Source of the DNA: Yersinia massiliensis CCUG 53443
GTDB lineage: Bacteria > Pseudomonadota > Gammaproteobacteria > Enterobacterales > Enterobacteriaceae
Length of the DNA stretch: 64,000 nucleotides
Reading direction: 5' to 3'
Assembly: GCF_000312485.1 (NCBI RefSeq)
Contig: NZ_HE997643.1
Coordinates: 1,292,806-1,356,805, forward strand
In this document: one piece after another, positions 1 through 8,521 of the stretch
How positions within the stretch are numbered: position 1 is the first letter of the stretch
How the letters are laid out: every line of letters begins with the position of its first letter
Translations under genes and position numbers: made by a program
The notes under the pieces: generated by a model
What the model was told of the DNA's origin: nothing
The model's database searches: none
What the model saw: the letters and a program-made list of their open reading frames with translations, nothing else

Positions 1-553
1 AGGCCGTTGCCCACGTTGCCATACCCCGTTACGCCATCGCCGACGCCACAGCATTCAAAAAACTTGGGCGGCGCTAATCGCCTCGATAGTGCTGCTGTTG
101 CCTGCTAACCTATTACCTATATCAATTGTTTATGCCAACGGTACGCGCATGGAAGATACTATTTTCTCCGGCGTCGTTTCTTTGGCTTCATCGGGCAATC
201 TGCCCATCGCCGCTGTGGTCTTTATTGCCAGTGTGCTGGTGCCATTTACCAAAATCATTGTTCTCATCACATTACTGCTGAGTATTCATTTCAAGACACA
301 GCACAGTTTAAAAACCCGTATGCGCTTGCTACGGCTGATTACTTGGATTGGCCGATGGTCGATGCTGGATCTCTTTGTTATTGCGTTAATGATGTCGCTG
401 ATTAATCGCGATCAGCTCCTTTCCTTCACTATGGGGCCAGCAGCCTTTTATTTTGGGTCTGCGGTCATTTTGACTATTCTTGCTGTCGAATGGCTAGATA
501 GCCGATTGATTTGGGATGCACATGCAACAGGAAACGCCGAGTACACCGACTGA
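1..553 (+). CDS. letA: LetA (YebS), PqiA-family inner-membrane protein, 3' part only
   Basis: The gene enters from before the window; the frame is open from base 2, so only the C-terminal half is visible. It begins with a zinc-ribbon-like CPRC motif (bases 8-19), followed by hydrophobic helices around [10 protein letters not shown] and a second set near the C terminus, as expected for the second PqiA domain. LetA is the inner-membrane partner of the periplasmic MCE protein LetB in trans-envelope lipid transport. The stop (551-553) overlaps the start of letB by about 30 bases, which suggests translational coupling. Identity rests on the helix pattern and on letB directly downstream. Confidence 0.9.
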   Translation, partial: GRCPRCHTPLRHRRRHSIQKTWAALIASIVLLLPANLLPISIVYANGTRMEDTIFSGVVSLASSGNLPIAAVVFIASVLVPFTKIIVLITLLLSIHFKTQHSLKTRMRLLRLITWIGRWSMLDLFVIALMMSLINRDQLLSFTMGPAAFYFGSAVILTILAVEWLDSRLIWDAHATGNAEYTD

Positions 554-3152
554 GGCACAAGTTAAACATAAACGCCGGATATCGCCTTTCTGGTTGCTGC
601 CCTTTATTGCCCTACTGATTGCGGGTTGGCTGGTTTATAACAACTGGCAAGAGCGTGGCACAGAAGTCACCATTGATTTCCAATCTGCTGCTGGCATTGT
701 GGCGGGTCGCACTCCCATTCGTTATCAAGGTGTCGAGGTAGGGATGGTGCAATCCATTAGTCTCGATGATGACCTACGCAATATTAAAGTCACCGCCAGC
801 ATCAAGAATGATATGGAAGACTCGCTGCGCGAAGGTACGCAGTTTTGGCTTGTCACACCGAAAGCCTCTTTGGCCGGTGTTTCTGGCTTAGATGCGTTAG
901 TCGGTGGGAATTATATCGGGATGATGCCGGGCGAAGGTAAACCGCAAAGCCACTTTACAGCACTGGATACCCAACCTAAATTCCGCATGAATACCGGTGA
1001 GTTGATGGTTCATCTCCATGCCCCTGATTTAGGTTCACTCAATAACGGCTCACTGGTTTATTACCGTAAAATTCCGGTGGGTAAGGTTTACGATTACAAT
1101 ATTGCCCCCGATAACAACGGCGTAGTGATTGATGTCCTGATCGATCGTCGCTTCGCCAAGTTGGTCAAAAACGATACGCGCTTCTGGAATGTCTCCGGCT
1201 TTAAAGGTGATTTCAGCCTCAGTGGCGCATCGGTTCAAATGGAAAGTCTGGCGGCACTGGTCAATGGTGCGATTGCCTTTGACTCACCGCAAAACAGCCA
1301 AGATGCAAAACCAGACCAGCCATTCCAGCTTTATCCTGATTTAGCACACAGCCAACGTGGCGTGGCAGTTACCTTAGACCTTCCCAGTGGAAACAGTCTA
1401 AGTGAGGGGCGAACACCGCTGATTTATCAAGGCTTACAAGTGGGTACGTTAACTAAAATGACGCTTCAACCGGACAGCAAAGTCACCGGTGAGCTGACCA
1501 TTGACCCTTCCGTGGTCGATTTGATGCGAACCGGTAGCCGCATCGAAATGAACAGCCCGCGGATTAGTCTGAATGATGCCAAACTCAGTGAGTTGTTGAC
1601 CGGTAATACTCTCGAACTTATTCCCGGTGAAGGTGAGCCGCAAAAACACTTTACCGTGCTGCCGAGCAGTAAAAGCCTTTTACAGCAACCCAATGTGCTA
1701 GAGCTGCAACTCACTGCGCCACAAAGTTATGGCATTGATGTCGGGCAACCCATTTCACTGCATGGCATTAAAATTGGTCAAATTCTGACGCGCGAGCTAT
1801 CGGCTACGGGCGTTGATTTCACTGCCGCGATTGAAGCGAAATACCGAGATCTTGTGCATAAAGACACGAAATTTGTGGTGAACAGCCGCCTTGATGTGAA
1901 ATTCGGCATTGATGGCATCGACATTCAAGGCGCCAGCGCGCAAGAGTGGATTGATGGCGGCATCCTGATACTTCCAGGAGGAAAAGGCGAGCCGCTGAAT
2001 AAGTATCCCCTGTATAGCAGCATTGCTAAGGCGACTGACGGCATTTTGGGTAACGCCCCTGCCACCACCCTGACATTAACAGCTAACAGTTTGCCTGATG
2101 TCCAGACCGGTTCCGTCGTGCTGTATCGCAAGTTTCAGGTGGGCGAGATTACCGATATCAGACCAAAAGCCAATGAGTTTGAAGTAGATGTTTACATTCA
2201 GCCCGCGTATCGCAAGCTACTCACTGATAAGAGTATCTTCTGGGCTGAAGGGGGGGCAAAAGTGCAACTGAACGGCAGCGGTTTGACTGTACAAGCATCG
2301 CCACTCAATAGAGCACTCAAGGGTGCCATCAGCTTTGATAATCTCGAGGGGGTCACGTTGGATAAAGGGGCTAAACGCACCCTTTATAGTAACGAAACCG
2401 CCGCGCGAGCCGTCGGTAGCCAGATTACATTACGTACCTTTGATGCAAGCAAACTGGCTGCGGGCATGCCTATTCGTTATCTGGGTATCAATATAGGTCA
2501 GGTTGAGTCGCTCAAACTGATACCGGAACGCAATGAGGTCTTGGCAAAAGCCGTGCTCTATCCTGAATATGTGCAGAACTTCGCCCGTGCCGGTAGTCGC
2601 TTCGCCATTGTCTCGCCGGAGATCTCCGCCGCAGGGGTGAATAATCTCGATACCCTGTTCCAGCCCTACATCAATGTGGAACCGGGTAAAGGCAACACTT
2701 TGCGTACCTTTGAGCTACAAACCGCGACCATCACCGATTCGCGTTATCTCGATGGCTTGAGCATTATTCTTGATACGGCAGAAGCGGGATCGTTGCAGGT
2801 TGGCACACCAGTGTTATTCCGTGGGTTGGAAGTCGGCACAGTGACAGGGTTCAATTTAGGGGCGATGTCTGATCGGGTGCAAGTTTCTCTGCGCATTAGC
2901 CAGAAGTTCCAGCAGTTGGTGCGCCAAAATACGGTCTTCTGGCTGGCATCAGGCTATAACCTTGAATTTGGCTTAACGGGTGGTGTCGTGAAAAGTGGCA
3001 CCTTCCAGCAATTCATTCGAGGCGGTATTGCCTTCGCAACGCCACCTACCACGCCTCTGGCACCGAAAGCCAACGTCAATCAACACTTCTTGCTTAACCC
3101 CGAAGAGCCGAAAGATTGGCGAAATTGGGGCACCGCAATCCCACGTTATTAA
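522..3152 (+). CDS. letB: LetB (YebT), seven-domain MCE lipid-transport tunnel protein
   Basis: About 876 residues. An N-terminal basic stretch and one membrane anchor (about residues 20-40) are followed by seven MCE domains, each opening with a hydrophobic strand and a pattern like G[11 protein letters not shown] or LFRGLEVG; the last starts near residue 750. E. coli LetB has the same length and stacks into a periplasmic tunnel carrying phospholipids between the membranes. I chose the ATG at 522 because MQQETP aligns with the E. coli N terminus and GGGA lies 5 bases upstream; an in-frame ATG at 516 is the alternative. The gene overlaps letA and ends in a strong hairpin terminator. Confidence 0.95.
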   Translation: MQQETPSTPTEAQVKHKRRISPFWLLPFIALLIAGWLVYNNWQERGTEVTIDFQSAAGIVAGRTPIRYQGVEVGMVQSISLDDDLRNIKVTASIKNDMEDSLREGTQFWLVTPKASLAGVSGLDALVGGNYIGMMPGEGKPQSHFTALDTQPKFRMNTGELMVHLHAPDLGSLNNGSLVYYRKIPVGKVYDYNIAPDNNGVVIDVLIDRRFAKLVKNDTRFWNVSGFKGDFSLSGASVQMESLAALVNGAIAFDSPQNSQDAKPDQPFQLYPDLAHSQRGVAVTLDLPSGNSLSEGRTPLIYQGLQVGTLTKMTLQPDSKVTGELTIDPSVVDLMRTGSRIEMNSPRISLNDAKLSELLTGNTLELIPGEGEPQKHFTVLPSSKSLLQQPNVLELQLTAPQSYGIDVGQPISLHGIKIGQILTRELSATGVDFTAAIEAKYRDLVHKDTKFVVNSRLDVKFGIDGIDIQGASAQEWIDGGILILPGGKGEPLNKYPLYSSIAKATDGILGNAPATTLTLTANSLPDVQTGSVVLYRKFQVGEITDIRPKANEFEVDVYIQPAYRKLLTDKSIFWAEGGAKVQLNGSGLTVQASPLNRALKGAISFDNLEGVTLDKGAKRTLYSNETAARAVGSQITLRTFDASKLAAGMPIRYLGINIGQVESLKLIPERNEVLAKAVLYPEYVQNFARAGSRFAIVSPEISAAGVNNLDTLFQPYINVEPGKGNTLRTFELQTATITDSRYLDGLSIILDTAEAGSLQVGTPVLFRGLEVGTVTGFNLGAMSDRVQVSLRISQKFQQLVRQNTVFWLASGYNLEFGLTGGVVKSGTFQQFIRGGIAFATPPTTPLAPKANVNQHFLLNPEEPKDWRNWGTAIPRY

Positions 3153-3158
3153 AGCGAA

Positions 3159-3196
3159 TTCAGGGCAGTTGGCGTTTAACTGCCCTGAACGTTTTT
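3159..3196 (+). terminator. Rho-independent terminator of letAB
   Basis: Perfect 12-base arms TTCAGGGCAGTT (3159-3170) and AACTGCCCTGAA (3178-3189) with a 7-base loop, followed by CGTTTTTG. It follows the letB stop and also covers the last codons of the convergent LysR gene. Confidence 0.85.
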
Positions 3197-4081
3197 GTCG
3201 CAGACCTCTAGCACGCATTGCCGCAACCAGCGATGCGCCAGATCGGCATCCATTCGCGGATGCCATAACATTGACACAGTAATTTTCGGTACAGCTATCG
3301 GTAATGGGAAGCTGTACATTCCTTGACGTAAATTCAAGCTGTGGCGTTCAGGTACTGTCGCGACCCAATCTGAACCTTTCGCCAATGCCAATGCCGCCGA
3401 TATCCCATCAACCGAGGCCACCACCTTGCGCGCCAATGCCAGTAACTGCAACGCGTTATCAACTCCGCCTTTGTGGCCCTGACGCCGCGAAATCATAATA
3501 TGGCCCTGAGTAGCGTAACGATCAGCCGTTATTTCTCCGTCACTCAAATGATGTCCAGCCCGCACAACACCAATAAAATGGTCGCTAAATAATGCCCGAC
3601 TGCGTAATTCAGGGCTGGCCGATTCCCCCACCACACCGGTCTCCAAATCCACCACACCATCGCGAAGTAATGTACTGTCTTTATTCAGTTTTTGAATAAA
3701 TCGCAACTGCACACTAGGGGCTTCTAGGTGTATCCGCTTAAGCAAGGCCGCACCGAAATTTTCAACAAAGCCATCACTGGTGCGCAGCGTAAACACACGG
3801 TCTAACTGCGCCAGATTCAATTTCTCGGCGGGACGCAAAACGGATGTTGCATCCTGAACCAATTGGCTCACTTGTTCACGCAATTCAAGCGCTCTTGGGG
3901 TGGGGACTAAGGATCGCCCCGCCCTGACCAGCAAGGGGTCACCCGTCGTTTGGCGCAATCGAGCCAATGATCGACTCATCGCCGAAGGGCTTAGCCCCAA
4001 TCGGTGAGCCGCACGGGCCACGCTGCCTTCTGCAAGCAACACATTCAGTGTCATTAATAAATTCAGATCAGGTTTTGTCAT
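3176..4081 (-). CDS. LysR-family transcriptional regulator
   Basis: 301 residues. The N-terminal winged helix-turn-helix (about residues 5-63) contains the LysR signature AEGSVARAAHRLGLSPSAMS followed by a short linker helix; the rest (about 90-300) is a substrate-binding effector domain, here NodD/LeuO-like in style (DLNLL opening, LRTSDGF strand). It lies head to head with an MFS exporter, separated by 129 bases, the usual arrangement for a regulator that controls its divergent neighbour. The effector is unknown. The last codons lie in the letAB terminator hairpin. Confidence 0.9.
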   Translation of the reverse strand: MTKPDLNLLMTLNVLLAEGSVARAAHRLGLSPSAMSRSLARLRQTTGDPLLVRAGRSLVPTPRALELREQVSQLVQDATSVLRPAEKLNLAQLDRVFTLRTSDGFVENFGAALLKRIHLEAPSVQLRFIQKLNKDSTLLRDGVVDLETGVVGESASPELRSRALFSDHFIGVVRAGHHLSDGEITADRYATQGHIMISRRQGHKGGVDNALQLLALARKVVASVDGISAALALAKGSDWVATVPERHSLNLRQGMYSFPLPIAVPKITVSMLWHPRMDADLAHRWLRQCVLEVCDKNVQGS

Positions 4082-4210
4082 TCATTCACTCTAGCACAAC
4101 GACGTATGACATAGCGTCAAATGCACTAATAAGCTGTATCTCATGCGTCTTCCGCCGTATTACACAATGAAATACGCTTTTGGTTTCTTCCTTCAGGTAC
4201 AAATACCCAA

Positions 4211-5641
4211 ATGAAAAATGATACCAACAGCATTGATATAACCATTATCGATAACATCCAATCACGAAAAGTCATGCTCAGCCTCTCACTACCGATGCTA
4301 CTTTCGTCACTAGCGACCAGCATTGCCAATGTGGGATTACCGACGCTAACGCGGGTATTCAATGCTTCATTTCAATCAGCACAATGGGTGGTTTTGGCCT
4401 ATTTGCTGGCCATTACCACTTCGGCCATCAGCATTGGGCGAATGGGCGATCTCATCGATAAGCGCTTCTTGCTGAAAGCCGGGATCGGGTTATTTACGCT
4501 CGCCTCGCTAGGGTGTGCGCTGGCCCCCTGTATCGAAGTGTTAATTGCTGCCCGCGTGTTACAAGGGTTAGGGGCCGCCACCATGATGACGCTCTCGCTG
4601 GCATTAGTTGGAGAAACCATCAGTCAGGCGAAAACAGGGCGCGCGATGGGGATGCTCGGTACCCTTTCGGCTATCGGCACGGCTCTGGGGCCATCACTCG
4701 GCGGCTTGCTCATTGCCGGATTTGGCTGGCCCGCCATGTTCTTGATCATGATCCCATTTGGGCTAATGGCGTGGTTGCTAGTTTCCCACCATCTCCCCCT
4801 CCCTGTCTCGGAACCTAAAAACCGTCTGCCCTCTGGCGGTTTCGACCCACTCGGCATGCTGTTATTAGGACTGACATTGGCCCTTTATGCACTTGCCATG
4901 ACACTCGGGCACGGCACGTTCAGCGCGCTCAATGGGATGCTCTTATTCGGTTCGGTCATCGGCACCGCCTTATTTGTCTGGGCTGAAAAAAACGTGGCAT
5001 ATCCGATAATTCAACTTCCATTGTTACGCCATTCTGGCTTACGTGGTGGGCTGATCATGAGTACGTTGGTCGCCACAATGATGATGGCCACCTTGGTCGT
5101 TGGTCCATTCTACCTTTCGCAAGCGTTGAATTTGCTGGCTCAATGGGTTGGGTTGGCCATGTCAGTTGGCCCTGCGGTCGCGGCATTTTGCGGTGTGCCC
5201 GCTGGCTATCTGGTAGATAAATGGGGGGCGAGAGTCATGGTCATCGCGGGATTATCTGCGCTCACGCTTGGGGCGGGTATTTTGACATTAGTATCAACGA
5301 CTGCGGGGGTCTTGGCCTACGTCGCGCCAGTCAGTCTGATGACCGCAGGCTACGCTATTTTCCAAACAGCAAACAATACACTGATGATGACCGAGGTCCG
5401 AGCCGATCAACGAGGCGTCGTTTCCGGCATGCTAAACCTTGCGCGTAACCTTGGTTTGATTACGGGCGCAGCTGTCATGGGCGCTATTTTCGCGTTTACC
5501 AGCTCATCTCGGAACATTCAGCAGGCGACCGCCAGTGCCATCAGTGGCGGTATGCAAGCTACTTATACCATCGTCATGTTATTGGGGGTTGCCGCCCTGT
5601 GGATTGCCATCAGATATTCAAAAAGCAAATTTAACCATTAA
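4211..5641 (+). CDS. MFS drug-exporter-like transporter, 14-TM (DHA2/EmrB-QacA type)
   Basis: 476 residues, almost entirely hydrophobic helices. Family motifs visible are GRMGDLIDKR (motif A, loop 2-3), the basic LIAARVLQGLGAA (motif B) and GTALGPSLGGLL (motif C, antiporter signature), which together point to a proton-coupled exporter of the DHA2 group. The substrate cannot be told from the sequence. Divergent from the LysR gene, which probably regulates it. The ribosome site before the ATG at 4211 is weak (AGG about 12 bases upstream). Confidence 0.88.
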   Translation: MKNDTNSIDITIIDNIQSRKVMLSLSLPMLLSSLATSIANVGLPTLTRVFNASFQSAQWVVLAYLLAITTSAISIGRMGDLIDKRFLLKAGIGLFTLASLGCALAPCIEVLIAARVLQGLGAATMMTLSLALVGETISQAKTGRAMGMLGTLSAIGTALGPSLGGLLIAGFGWPAMFLIMIPFGLMAWLLVSHHLPLPVSEPKNRLPSGGFDPLGMLLLGLTLALYALAMTLGHGTFSALNGMLLFGSVIGTALFVWAEKNVAYPIIQLPLLRHSGLRGGLIMSTLVATMMMATLVVGPFYLSQALNLLAQWVGLAMSVGPAVAAFCGVPAGYLVDKWGARVMVIAGLSALTLGAGILTLVSTTAGVLAYVAPVSLMTAGYAIFQTANNTLMMTEVRADQRGVVSGMLNLARNLGLITGAAVMGAIFAFTSSSRNIQQATASAISGGMQATYTIVMLLGVAALWIAIRYSKSKFNH

Positions 5642-5967
5642 GCGAAGATCCAAAACTTAACCCCAGTAATTATTATTCAGCTGAATTGATTCAAGCGTTT
5701 ATATTACCGCCAAAAACATCAATTTATCTTCTCTATAAGCAGTAAAGGATTTCTGCATTATTTCCAGCCCAATAGGAAATAAATGATAAAAATGAGATTG
5801 ACAAGCCCTTTTTTGATTAATTTTAAACACTTTCCGAATCTTACTGCTATTAATTAAATGTCTAGAGTTCGTCATGTTTAATAAGCATACATCAGTTGTG
5901 CTACGTTATTGGCTCAACACTTCTTCTAGATAGTCTGGCTGTAAATTATATGATTAAGGAAGAAACA
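5642..5967. other. Intergenic, upstream of the pilus operon
   Basis: 326 bases, strikingly AT-rich between 5690 and 5890. It must hold the promoter of the pilus operon, but no operator stands out. The open frame starting at 5896 runs into the first pilus gene and its upstream part is not convincing as coding. Confidence 0.5.
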
Positions 5968-6504
5968 ATGAAGAAACCCTTACTTATTATTGGTGCGATG
6001 GTCGTTTTACAGTCAGCTCCACCAGCAGAGAGTGCAGGTACGATAACAGGCACCTTAGGGGTGTCTCTTACCATCATTACTGGATGTTATATCAATGATG
6101 GGACTGCGCCAGGTGGGTTAACGAATCTCGGCACAGTTAACTTCGGTTCAGTGCCCAGCCTAAATGTTCGCATCCGAGCCCCTTATACCAATACGGCCAG
6201 TGGCACACTGAACTTATACTGTAGTGCGGGTACGGCCTACAGTATTGGTATAGATAACGGAACTCATGTTTCTAGTGGCCAACGTCGCATGGCGGGTGGA
6301 ACATCAGAGTTTGTTAATTACAACCTGTTTAATGACAGCGCTTATACCGTACCTTGGGGAACATCCGGGGCTGGCCTGCTGACAGGTACGGCAACCGCAA
6401 TAGCCACCCCTATTCCACTGGCTATTTATACCGAGGTTCCCGCACAGACAACGCCGAGTGTTAGTACCTATACCGACACAGTCAATGTGACTGTCACTTG
6501 GTAA
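5968..6504 (+). CDS. Csu-type major pilin subunit (spore coat U domain), CsuA/B-like
   Basis: 178 residues with a signal peptide (about 1-22, ending ESAG) and one SCPU domain. The pattern fits: a cysteine after the first strand (TGCYINDG), the NFGSVPSL motif, a second cysteine in LNLYCSAG, the YNLFND segment and a C-terminal donor-type strand ending VNVTVTW. Such subunits polymerise by donor-strand exchange into archaic chaperone-usher pili that promote attachment and biofilm. Start at 5968 chosen for the AAGGAAGAAACA leader; longer in-frame starts lack a signal peptide. First gene of a six-gene operon, 6 bases before the next. Confidence 0.9.
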   Translation: MKKPLLIIGAMVVLQSAPPAESAGTITGTLGVSLTIITGCYINDGTAPGGLTNLGTVNFGSVPSLNVRIRAPYTNTASGTLNLYCSAGTAYSIGIDNGTHVSSGQRRMAGGTSEFVNYNLFNDSAYTVPWGTSGAGLLTGTATAIATPIPLAIYTEVPAQTTPSVSTYTDTVNVTVTW

Positions 6505-6510
6505 AGGAGA

Positions 6511-7068
6511 ATGACACCAAGTCGCAATCCGGATAACTCGCTGCCAATTTGCAAAAGAATGGCATTTTTAGGGCTAGCCTTCAGTTTGTTATTGCTGCGG
6601 GTATATCCGGTTCATGCCGTATCCAAAACCGCCAATATCACGGTCACCGCCACTTTAGTGCCAACCTGCATTGCTGGCACGCTGGTTGGGGGTGTCACTA
6701 GCTTTGGCAATTTGAGTTTTGGCTCCGTTAGTGTTCTCAATCTTCCAATTTCAGTGACCGGACAAACCAATAATGGGGCCATTTCTGTTCAATGCAGCAA
6801 TAAAACCAGCTTTTCCGTGTTACTCAATGGCGGGCAAAGCGGCAATGTCAGTAGCCGCTACCTGATGGGCGGGCCAAGTAACCAGCATGTGAATTACAAC
6901 CTGTATACCGATGCAGCTCATAGCCAAGTTTGGAATAACACTGTGGGCGTTTCACAAATTGCCACGGGTCTACCTGTATCTCTCATTGTCTATGGACTGA
7001 TACCGGCGCAAAGCACACCCGCGGCAGGTGTTTATACCGATACCGTTCAAGTCACCATTAATTGGTAG
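6511..7068 (+). CDS. Csu-type pilus minor subunit (SCPU domain), CsuA-like
   Basis: 185 residues: a polar leader, a hydrophobic signal segment (about 17-37, ending VHAVS), then one SCPU domain with the same layout as the first subunit (VPTCIAG, FGNLSFGSVSVL, ISVQCSN, VNYNLYTD, final VQVTINW). AAGGAG lies just before the ATG at 6511. Six bases after the previous gene and 12 before the next, so co-transcribed. Three SCPU pilins in a row before chaperone and usher match the csuA/B-A-B order of Acinetobacter. Whether it is an adapter or a minor shaft subunit is inference. Confidence 0.88.
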   Translation: MTPSRNPDNSLPICKRMAFLGLAFSLLLLRVYPVHAVSKTANITVTATLVPTCIAGTLVGGVTSFGNLSFGSVSVLNLPISVTGQTNNGAISVQCSNKTSFSVLLNGGQSGNVSSRYLMGGPSNQHVNYNLYTDAAHSQVWNNTVGVSQIATGLPVSLIVYGLIPAQSTPAAGVYTDTVQVTINW

Positions 7069-7080
7069 GGAGGTAAAGAT

Positions 7081-7638
7081 ATGACATACAAATGTTTCCT
7101 CCCCACCATCGCGAAGATTCTGGCGCTTATCTTAATCAGCCTGTCTATTGCGAGTAGCCACAGCGAAACCCTTAATAGTCCTTTTGCCGTTAGAGCCACC
7201 ATTTTGTCGGGTTGCATTCTCGGCAGCGGGACAACCGACACCACAAACTTTGGTTCGCTCAACTTCGGCAACGTCTCTTCATTGGCAACGGCCATTAACG
7301 TCGCCTCCAGTCAGAATGCTGGCTCCATTGTCATTCAATGCAGCGGCACGCCTAACATTACGCTAGCCCTCAATAGTGGCGCTAATGTCACAGGCAGTAT
7401 TTCATCCGGTAGGCGGCTACTCAACAGCACCACCGGTGAGTACCTGCTGTATCAGATTTTTCAGGACAGCGCTCGCAGCATCATTTGGGGAAATGGCAGT
7501 AATGGCGGCACGACAAAGATCATTACGGGCAATAGCCAACTGCAACAAATTATTTTATATGCACAGCTTTTTGCCAGTAGCACGCTGCCTACAGCGGGAA
7601 CTTATACAGATACATTATTAGTTACCGCCACTTATTAG
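7081..7638 (+). CDS. Csu-type pilus minor subunit (SCPU domain), CsuB-like
   Basis: 185 residues with a signal peptide (about 1-28, ending ASSHS) and one SCPU domain: SGCILGSG, FGSLNFGNVSSL, IVIQCSG, YLLYQIFQDS and a final LLVTATY. GGGAGGT precedes the ATG. Third pilin of the operon, 46 bases before the chaperone. Family: secreted pili subunits with two conserved cysteines forming a disulfide in the incomplete immunoglobulin fold. The exact position of this subunit in the fibre cannot be read from sequence. Confidence 0.87.
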   Translation: MTYKCFLPTIAKILALILISLSIASSHSETLNSPFAVRATILSGCILGSGTTDTTNFGSLNFGNVSSLATAINVASSQNAGSIVIQCSGTPNITLALNSGANVTGSISSGRRLLNSTTGEYLLYQIFQDSARSIIWGNGSNGGTTKIITGNSQLQQIILYAQLFASSTLPTAGTYTDTLLVTATY

Positions 7639-7684
7639 GCGGTCATGACCTTTTCTTAAAATGGCACGATGCCAAGGAGTCACC

Positions 7685-8434
7685 ATGACAAAATTAACGT
7701 TACTCTCATCGGTGTTTGCATTAGCCAGTGCGCTTGTTTCTCAGCCACTTTATGCGGCAGCCTCTGTGCTGATCTGGCCGATTGATCCGGTGATAGGCAG
7801 TGATGAAAAAGCCACCGCACTCTGGTTGGAAAACAAAGATAGCCAACCAGTTTACTTACAAGTCAGAGTACTCGAATGGCAGCAAAAAGCAGGAAAAGAC
7901 GATTACAACAGCCAAACAAGTATCCTTGCCAGCCCACCGGTCGCGACGATTTTGCCGGGTAAACGCCAACTCATCCGCTTGATTAAAAATACTCAGGTGC
8001 CTGCGGGGCAAGAGCAGGCCTTCCGGATATTGATTGATGAAATCCCACGTAAAGATCCTAACGAAGACGCCCCGACACCGTCGTTGAATATGGGGTTGAA
8101 ATTCCAGATGCGTTATTCCATCCCACTGTTTATCTATGGCGCAGGCTTGAAGCCTGAAAATGCCAATAACCCAGAAACGTTTTTCCCACTGAATCTGAGC
8201 TACCGGCTTATCAAAGATAGCGGTGAACAATGGCTATCGATTCGTAATCAGGGTCATACCCATGCCCGAATTTCTCAAGTCAGCTTACAAAATAAGGCGA
8301 TCAATAATGGCTTGATGGGATATGTATTACCCGGCAATGAAATGCGTTTCTCTGTACCGAAAACAGCTAATGAGGGGCAATTAACCGCTCTGGTGAACAG
8401 TAATACCAAGCCCATCGTTATCCCACGTCAGTAA
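7685..8434 (+). CDS. Archaic pilus periplasmic chaperone, CsuC-like
   Basis: 249 residues. Signal peptide about 1-24 (ending PLYAA), then two immunoglobulin-like domains. The PapD-type G1 region ATILPGKRQLIRLIKN and the subunit-binding basic residues are recognisable, followed by EQAFRILIDEIPRK, the conserved F1-G1 area of the family. It would cap SCPU subunits in the periplasm and deliver them to the usher encoded next. AAGGAGT lies 5 bases before the ATG at 7685; the in-frame ATG at 7661 has no such site. Confidence 0.9.
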   Translation: MTKLTLLSSVFALASALVSQPLYAAASVLIWPIDPVIGSDEKATALWLENKDSQPVYLQVRVLEWQQKAGKDDYNSQTSILASPPVATILPGKRQLIRLIKNTQVPAGQEQAFRILIDEIPRKDPNEDAPTPSLNMGLKFQMRYSIPLFIYGAGLKPENANNPETFFPLNLSYRLIKDSGEQWLSIRNQGHTHARISQVSLQNKAINNGLMGYVLPGNEMRFSVPKTANEGQLTALVNSNTKPIVIPRQ

Positions 8435-8521
8435 ATGCATCTGAATATCAGGAGGCAAGGGATTTATGCGCCGAGGTGGCATTGAGAGACAGGCATAACA
8501 GCAAATACGTTAGGGTTTGGG

